NCBI GenBank assembly: GCA_028287035.1
Contig: JAQBQL010000217.1
Span: forward strand, 1 to 10,018
Direction: 5' to 3'
From: Labilithrix sp.
Lineage (GTDB): Bacteria; Myxococcota; Polyangia; Polyangiales; Polyangiaceae
DNA length: 10,018 nucleotides
Shown: piece by piece, positions 6,023 through 10,018 of the stretch
Numbering within the stretch: the stretch's first letter is position 1
Layout: the number at the start of each line of letters is the position of its first letter
Made by a program: the position numbers and the translations under genes
Notes under the pieces: model-generated
The model's input: only the letters and a program-made list of their open reading frames with translations
The model's database searches: none
Told to the model about the DNA's origin: nothing

Positions 6023-7302
6023 GCGCTCGCCTTCAGCGCTTCGCCGGCCGCGGCGATCGTCGCGTCGATGAGCGCCTCGTCGTGCGCCGCCCCGAAGAAC
6101 GCCGCTTCGTACTGCGACGGCGGCCAGTACTGCCCGCGCGCGAGCATCTCGCCGTGCCACCGACCGAAGCGCTTCGTGTCGCTCTTCACCGCGTCGGCGA
6201 ACGTCGTGACCGGACCCTTGGTGAAGAACATCGTGATCATGGAGCCGACGCGCTGCACGCAGACGTCCACCGCATGCTGCTTCGCGGCGGCGACGAGCCC
6301 TGCCTCGAGCCGCGCGCCGAGCGCCTCGAGCTTCGCGTAGAGCGCGGCGTCGAGGCGCTCGAGGGTCGCGAGGCCGGCGCTCACCGCGACGGGGTTCCCG
6401 CTCAGCGTTCCGGCCTGGTAGATCGGCCCGAGCGGCGCGATCTTCTCCATGATGGCGCGCCGCCCGCCGTAGGCCGCGAGAGGCATGCCGCCGCCGATGA
6501 TCTTCCCGAGCGTCGTCATGTCGGGACGGAGGTGAGCGCGCTCCTGCATGCCGCCGCGCGCGACGCGGCAGCCCGTCATGACCTCGTCGAAGATCGACAC
6601 CGCGCCGTTCTGCTGGCAGCACGCGAGGATCGCCTCGAGAAAGCCCGGCGCCGGCGGCACGACGCCCATGTTGCCGACGACCGGCTCGACGATGACGGCG
6701 GCGATCTCCTTGCCGCGCCGGGCAAACAGCTCCTGGAGCGCCGGGATGTCGTTGTACGGGAGCGTCAACGTGCCCAGCGCGGTCGCGGCCGGGACGCCCG
6801 CCGAGTCGGGCACCCCGAACGTGAGCGCTCCCGAGCCGGCCTTCACGAGCAGGAAGTCGGCGTGGCCGTGGTAGCAGCCCTCGAACTTCACGATGGCCTC
6901 GCGGCCGGTGTAGCCCCGCGCCGCGCGGATGGCGGCCATGCACGCCTCGGTGCCGCTCGAGACCGCGCGCATCATCTCGATCGACGGGTAGTACGAGATG
7001 ACCTTCTCGGCGAAGGTGACCTCGAGCTCGGTCGGCGCCCCGTAGCTCGTTCCGTTGCGTGCCGCCGCGATGATGGCCTCGAGCACCGCGGGATGGGCGT
7101 GGCCGAGGATCATGGGTCCCCACGACCCGACGTAGTCGGTGTACCGCGCGCCATCGGCGCCGAACAGGTACGGACCCTCGGCGCGGGAGATGAACACCGG
7201 CTGACCGCCCACCGAGCGGAACGCACGGACCGGGCTGTTCACGCCTCCGGGGATGACCCGCTCGGCGCGGGCGAGGAGCTCGATGCTCTTGGGATCGCTC
7301 AT
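6019..7302 (-). CDS. hemL: Glutamate-1-semialdehyde 2,1-aminomutase
   Basis: A PLP enzyme that converts glutamate-1-semialdehyde to 5-aminolevulinate, the last step of the C5 route to haem and other tetrapyrroles. The 427 aa match the family length of about 430. Landmarks are ERVIPGGVNSPVRAF (14-28), WGPMILGHAHP (61-71), SSGTEACMAAIRAARG (115-130, phosphate/PLP site), YHGHAD (144-149), IVEPVVGNMG (204-213), FDEVMTGCR (238-246, Asp239 to the PLP ring nitrogen) and TTLGKIIGGGMPLAA with Schiff-base Lys267. The usual Phe in FDEVMTGFR is Cys245. The start is ATG 7302-7300 (MSDPKSIELLARAERV); an upstream in-frame ATG at 7353 would add 17 untypical residues. Only a weak GGCGG lies before the ATG. 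It is the first gene of a two-gene minus-strand unit with the oxidoreductase, and is divergent from the lipoprotein gene. Confidence 0.97.
   Translation of the reverse strand: MSDPKSIELLARAERVIPGGVNSPVRAFRSVGGQPVFISRAEGPYLFGADGARYTDYVGSWGPMILGHAHPAVLEAIIAAARNGTSYGAPTELEVTFAEKVISYYPSIEMMRAVSSGTEACMAAIRAARGYTGREAIVKFEGCYHGHADFLLVKAGSGALTFGVPDSAGVPAATALGTLTLPYNDIPALQELFARRGKEIAAVIVEPVVGNMGVVPPAPGFLEAILACCQQNGAVSIFDEVMTGCRVARGGMQERAHLRPDMTTLGKIIGGGMPLAAYGGRRAIMEKIAPLGPIYQAGTLSGNPVAVSAGLATLERLDAALYAKLEALGARLEAGLVAAAKQHAVDVCVQRVGSMITMFFTKGPVTTFADAVKSDTKRFGRWHGEMLARGQYWPPSQYEAAFFGAAHDEALIDATIAAAGEALKASA
6023..6034 (-). promoter_or_regulatory. Ribosome binding site that supports the CTG start
   Basis: On the minus strand GAAGGCGAGCGC precedes CTG. 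The GAAGG has a 7-nt spacer to the CTG, a normal Shine-Dalgarno distance. It lies within the last hemL codons, as expected for a coupled overlap. Confidence 0.5.
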
Positions 7303-7422
7303 GATGCCGCCAGCGTACCTCAGGTGGATCGCCGACGCGGGCACGCGGTGCACCTGATCGCCCTGATCACCCCGCGCGCGCCCCGCGATCTGCGCGCGGC
7401 AGGCGGCGCGAGGCCCGGCACG
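7303..7422. promoter_or_regulatory. Divergent control region between hemL and the lipoprotein gene
   Basis: This 120-bp gap must hold the start signals of both genes. Visible elements are an 8-bp palindrome GGTGCACC (7347-7354), a wide inverted pair CAGGTG (7321-7326)/CACCTG (7351-7356), and two direct copies of CCTGATC (7353-7359, 7362-7368), the second overlapping TGATCA. No strong -35/-10 pair is recognisable; TACGCT 9 nt before the hemL ATG is a poor -10. GAGG at 7410-7413 is a plausible ribosome site for the + gene, 9 nt before ATG 7423. Confidence 0.35.
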
Positions 7423-7941
7423 ATGGTTGCGCTCGACGCGAGCATGCTCCTGCCCCGCTCACCATGGCTCACCGGTGCGGTCGTCGCGGTCCTCGCGCTC
7501 GGCGGCTGCGCCTCGGAGACGACGACGACGACCGAGGACGACGCGCCGGCCGCCGCCGCCGACGAGCTCCGCGTCACGAGGTCCTTCGTCGCCCGGGGAA
7601 CCGGCTACTACCCCGACTCCTCGGCCCTCGAGGGCGGCTTCGTCGACCGGCGTGGCAAGAGGCTCTACACGCTGCAGCAGTTCCTCGCCGGCACCGCGCC
7701 GTACGTCTCGGTGGCGATGGATTCGAGCGCCTTCGCCTACGGCACGCGCCTCCGCATCCACGAGCTGGACGCCCGGTACGGCGAGTCGATCGTCTTCCGC
7801 GTCGTCGACACCGGCGGCGCGTTCAAGGGCAAGGGCACGACCCGCATCGACATCTGCACCGCGAACAACAAGGCCTCGCTCGAGGCCACCATCAACGGCA
7901 CGCTGCACATCGACGCGCTCGCCAGCGGCGCCGACGAGTAA
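7423..7941 (+). CDS. Small lipoprotein with a 3D (Asp-Asp-Asp) double-psi beta-barrel domain
   Basis: A secreted, lipid-anchored protein of 172 aa (165 aa if ATG 7444 is used). The signal peptide is SPWLTGAVVAVLALGGC with lipobox LGGC and Cys29 as the lipidated residue; Ala30 at +2 gives no inner-membrane retention signal by the E. coli rule. A Thr/Glu/Asp/Ala linker (31-48) follows. The domain runs from about 51: FVARGTGYYP (55-64), then VAMDSSAFAYGTRLRI (Asp100), VVDTGGAFKGKG (Asp129) and RIDICTAN (Asp143). These three Asp and the YGTRL turn match the 3D/RlpA-MltA-type barrel that binds or cleaves peptidoglycan. There is no LysM or SPOR domain. The Asp set suggests lytic-transglycosylase-like activity, but a purely binding role is possible. 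ATG 7423 is chosen for its GAGG site; ATG 7444 would give a more usual short signal peptide. It ends 3 bp from the convergent GST gene. Confidence 0.85.
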   Translation: MVALDASMLLPRSPWLTGAVVAVLALGGCASETTTTTEDDAPAAAADELRVTRSFVARGTGYYPDSSALEGGFVDRRGKRLYTLQQFLAGTAPYVSVAMDSSAFAYGTRLRIHELDARYGESIVFRVVDTGGAFKGKGTTRIDICTANNKASLEATINGTLHIDALASGADE

Positions 7942-7944
7942 CCC

Positions 7945-8727
7945 TCAGGCGTCGAGCTCGGGGTAGTGCCTGAAGATGCCGTCGTTGTTGAACGGCAGGC
8001 GCCGCTCCGACCGGAGGTAGGCGGCGACGTTCGGGCGCGCGGCGACCGCGTCGTGCAGCGCGACGAGGCGCGGAATCTTCTTCTCGAACCGACGCATCGC
8101 CTTCGGGAACGCGTAGCGGAGCCCCGCGATCACCTGGAAGAGCGAGAGGTCCACGTACGTGAGGCTTCGCCCGAGCACGTGGCGGCCGCGGCTCCGGGTG
8201 TTGGCGGCGAGGAGCCCCTCGAAGTAGCCCATGAACTTCGGCAGACGCTCGGCGAGGAAGTGCTTCGCGTAGGTCTTCGCCTCGGCCTTCTGCTGCTCGT
8301 AATAGAGACCCGTCGCCACCGGATGATGCGTGTCGTGCACCTCGGCGAGGAAATCGGTGATCGTGAGCTGGTGCTGGTGCGCCGCGAGCTGGCTCGCCTC
8401 GTCGGCGGGCACGAGGCCGAGGCGCGGCCCGAGGTAGAACAGGATGTTCGCGGCGTGCGCGATCACGATGCGGCCCGCCCTGAGGAACGGCGGCGCGAAC
8501 GGCCGCGCGAGCGCGCCTGCCGCCGGACCCTTCCCCTGGAGCGCGGCCAGCATCGCCTTCATGCCCGCCGGCGTGCGCGCGCAGTCGACGTAGGCCGCGC
8601 CGGCCTCCTCGAGCGCGAGGCGAACGAGCTCGCCCCGGCCCTGGATCGAGGGCCAGTAATAGAGCTCGTAACCGCCGCGCGGGCTCGCCGCGCTGGTCTT
8701 CCTCGCGGCCTTCTTCTTCGCGGCCAC
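7945..8727 (-). CDS. Glutathione S-transferase family protein with a lysine-rich N-terminal tail
   Basis: A 260-aa protein with the two-domain GST layout. The thioredoxin-like domain starts at about residue 19 with YELYYWPSIQGRGELVRLALEEAG, the Tyr23/Tyr24 and R-x-E-x-V-R-L pattern of Tyr-type GSTs. It continues to a cis-Pro candidate (APPF, Pro80) and AHAANILFYLG (90-100), where the usual glutathione-contacting Gln/Glu-Ser is replaced by Ala-His. The helical domain contains FLAEVHDTHHP (126-136) and the N-capping SLTYVDLSLF (188-197, Asp193). The start is GTG at 8727-8725, 2 bp after the upstream gene's stop, so the two are likely co-transcribed. The first 15 residues (AAKKKAARKTSAAS) are Lys/Ala-rich and lie outside the GST fold. 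Cytoplasmic; the substrate is unknown. Glutathione use is inferred from the fold only. Confidence 0.85.
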   Translation of the reverse strand: MAAKKKAARKTSAASPRGGYELYYWPSIQGRGELVRLALEEAGAAYVDCARTPAGMKAMLAALQGKGPAAGALARPFAPPFLRAGRIVIAHAANILFYLGPRLGLVPADEASQLAAHQHQLTITDFLAEVHDTHHPVATGLYYEQQKAEAKTYAKHFLAERLPKFMGYFEGLLAANTRSRGRHVLGRSLTYVDLSLFQVIAGLRYAFPKAMRRFEKKIPRLVALHDAVAARPNVAAYLRSERRLPFNNDGIFRHYPELDA

Positions 8728-8729
8728 GG

Positions 8730-10010
8730 CTACTTCGGGACCTCGAAGGGGAAGCGCACGGTCTGCGGGTTGCCGCTGAACGGATTGACCTTCGCGCGCC
8801 GGAACTGCGACGACACGCAGTCGCCTTCCTTGGTCCCGGCGTAGGGCGGGTCGACCGCGACCGACGACACCGCGCCGTCGGGCTGGAACGTCACGGTCGC
8901 GACGCCCGGCCCCGTCACGCCGCCTTCCTTCTTGCAGAACGCGAGCACGCCGCTCGCCGTGGCGAGACGGCCCTTCGCGACCGACTCGCTGAAGGCATTC
9001 GGGTCGGCCGAAGGCTTGGGCGCCGGCATCGGCATGCCCGGCTGGAGGCCGGAGGGCGGCGCGGGGAACGAAGGACCGGCGGTGGTCGGCACGGCGGGGG
9101 CGCCGGCGGTCGTCGCGGTGGTCGTGGTGCCGCTGGCCGTGCCGTTCGCCGCGGCCGCGGCACCCGTCGCTGTCGCTGCGTCCTCGGCGGCCGCCATCTC
9201 GGGCGCGGGCGAGGGCGACGCGTCGAGCTCCTCGCCGGTCGCGACGGGCGGCGCGGTAGGCGCGGCCGAGGCGGTGTCGACCGGCACCGCGACGGGCACC
9301 GGGGTGTACGAGGCGCTGGCGCTGACGGTCGCGACGGCTCCGTCGTTGACGTGCCCGCGCGAGCGGAGCGCGAGCGCCCCGAGCACGAGACCGCCGACCG
9401 CGAGCACGGCCAGGCCCGCGAGGATCGGCACCATCGGCAGCCCCGCCTTGAGGGGCTGCGGCACGGCCGGGGCGGCAGGCGGCGGATACCCGGGATCGGA
9501 CGGCTGCGCCCCGAACGGCGGCAGCGGCTGCCCGTAGCCCGCGGGTCCGGGCATCGCGTGCAGATGCGGCTGCGAGTGGCCATGCACCGGGCCGATGATC
9601 TGGCTGCCGTGCCCGTAAGGAATTCCCCCGGGCGGCATCTGCACCGCAGGCATCCCTTGCGGCGGCGTTCCGTGCGCGCCCGGGATGCCTTGCATGCCCG
9701 GCGCGGCCTGCACCGGGCTCGCGGGCAACCCGCGAGTTGCCGTTCCCCAGTCGTTCGGCGGTCCGAAGGACGGCGGCGGCTGCGGCTCGGACGGAGGCGC
9801 CGCGGCCGGCGGGGGAAGCGGGTACCCGAGCGGCGAAGGCATCCCGAGCGTCGCGTTCATCCCGGAGCCCGGGCGCACGGGCGCTGCCGCCATCATGACG
9901 GTGTGCCCCGAGTCGGGCGGCGGCTCGTCGTCGTAGGCGTCGGTCGCGGCCGGCGGCGCGTCGCCCGCGCTGGCGACGCCCGCTCCACTCGGGGCCGCGG
10001 GTGCCGCCAT
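8730..10010 (-). CDS. Proline-rich single-pass membrane protein with AgmX/TonB-like C-terminal domain, possibly 5'-partial
   Basis: At least 426 aa. A long Pro/Gly/Ala/Met-rich cytosolic segment (1-187) contains a His-rich patch HGHSQPHLHAM (143-153). One transmembrane helix follows (about 191-214, LPMVPILAGLAVLAVGGLVLGALAL, then basic RSRGH), so the rest is periplasmic. An Ala/Thr/Pro linker (220-338) leads to a compact domain (about 339-426) with AFCKKEGG, GVATVTFQPDGAVSSVAVD, GDCVSSQFRRAKVNPFSG and a final FPFEVPK. Its Cys359 and Cys398 could form a disulfide. The strand-G-strand, Cys-Val, Phe-x-x-Ala-x-Val-x-Pro-Phe pattern resembles the C-terminal domain of myxobacterial AgmX/TonB-like envelope proteins, by memory of the family. 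An ATG exists at 10010-10008, but the frame is open through the last 8 bases, so a zinc-ribbon, kinase or other N-terminal domain may lie outside. It is upstream of the GST gene in a likely operon. Confidence 0.75.
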   Translation of the reverse strand: MAAPAAPSGAGVASAGDAPPAATDAYDDEPPPDSGHTVMMAAAPVRPGSGMNATLGMPSPLGYPLPPPAAAPPSEPQPPPSFGPPNDWGTATRGLPASPVQAAPGMQGIPGAHGTPPQGMPAVQMPPGGIPYGHGSQIIGPVHGHSQPHLHAMPGPAGYGQPLPPFGAQPSDPGYPPPAAPAVPQPLKAGLPMVPILAGLAVLAVGGLVLGALALRSRGHVNDGAVATVSASASYTPVPVAVPVDTASAAPTAPPVATGEELDASPSPAPEMAAAEDAATATGAAAAANGTASGTTTTATTAGAPAVPTTAGPSFPAPPSGLQPGMPMPAPKPSADPNAFSESVAKGRLATASGVLAFCKKEGGVTGPGVATVTFQPDGAVSSVAVDPPYAGTKEGDCVSSQFRRAKVNPFSGNPQTVRFPFEVPK

Positions 10011-10018
10011 GGCGGCGG

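Noticed and set aside
6023..7123. N-terminal extension of the oxidoreductase into hemL
   Set aside because: The added 367 residues are an alternative frame of hemL on the same strand. The Rossmann motif begins only at 6019, as expected for a separate protein.

Overview
The window is very GC-rich and dense in genes, with every open frame shadowed by long antisense frames. It has the style of a large-genome myxobacterium (Myxococcota, Polyangia-like). The clues are a eukaryotic-type Ser/Thr kinase with a non-canonical HRDVNPAN catalytic loop, a Pro/Ala-rich single-pass membrane protein with an AgmX/TonB-like C-terminal domain, a DUF5362-type membrane protein, and abundant Ala/Pro/Arg-rich spacers. 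This is an inference from style and families; no rRNA or tRNA marker is present.

Layout. The + strand opens with a cytoplasmic Ser/Thr kinase (about 31-1083, possibly starting outside the window). A candidate sigma-70-like promoter follows, then a complete pyruvate phosphate dikinase (ppdK, 1138-3870) with all key catalytic residues. Next comes a 660-bp stretch without a convincing gene (3871-4530). It holds the most striking object here: ten copies of a 20-bp core, four direct and then six inverted, at 52-56-bp period, arranged head-on around an axis near 4100. A small three-helix membrane protein (4531-5046, +) follows. It overlaps tail-to-tail with a minus-strand pair: hemL (6019-7302) and a Gfo/Idh/MocA-type oxidoreductase (5036-6022) whose only plausible start is a CTG overlapping the hemL stop. 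A 120-bp divergent gap separates hemL from a small lipoprotein with a 3D/double-psi beta-barrel domain (7423-7941, +). On the minus strand from the right edge come a proline-rich transmembrane protein (8730 to at least 10010, probably continuing outside) and, 2 bp after its stop, a GST-family protein with a lysine-rich N-terminal tail (7945-8727).

How they may work together. PpdK interconverts pyruvate and PEP. HemL makes 5-aminolevulinate for tetrapyrroles, and the oxidoreductase is probably translationally coupled to it. The two envelope proteins and the kinase fit the signalling- and surface-rich biology of myxobacteria. I see no defence system, phage, transposase or true CRISPR. The repeat array is the best candidate for something undescribed; next come the CTG start and the possibly leaderless ppdK transcript.
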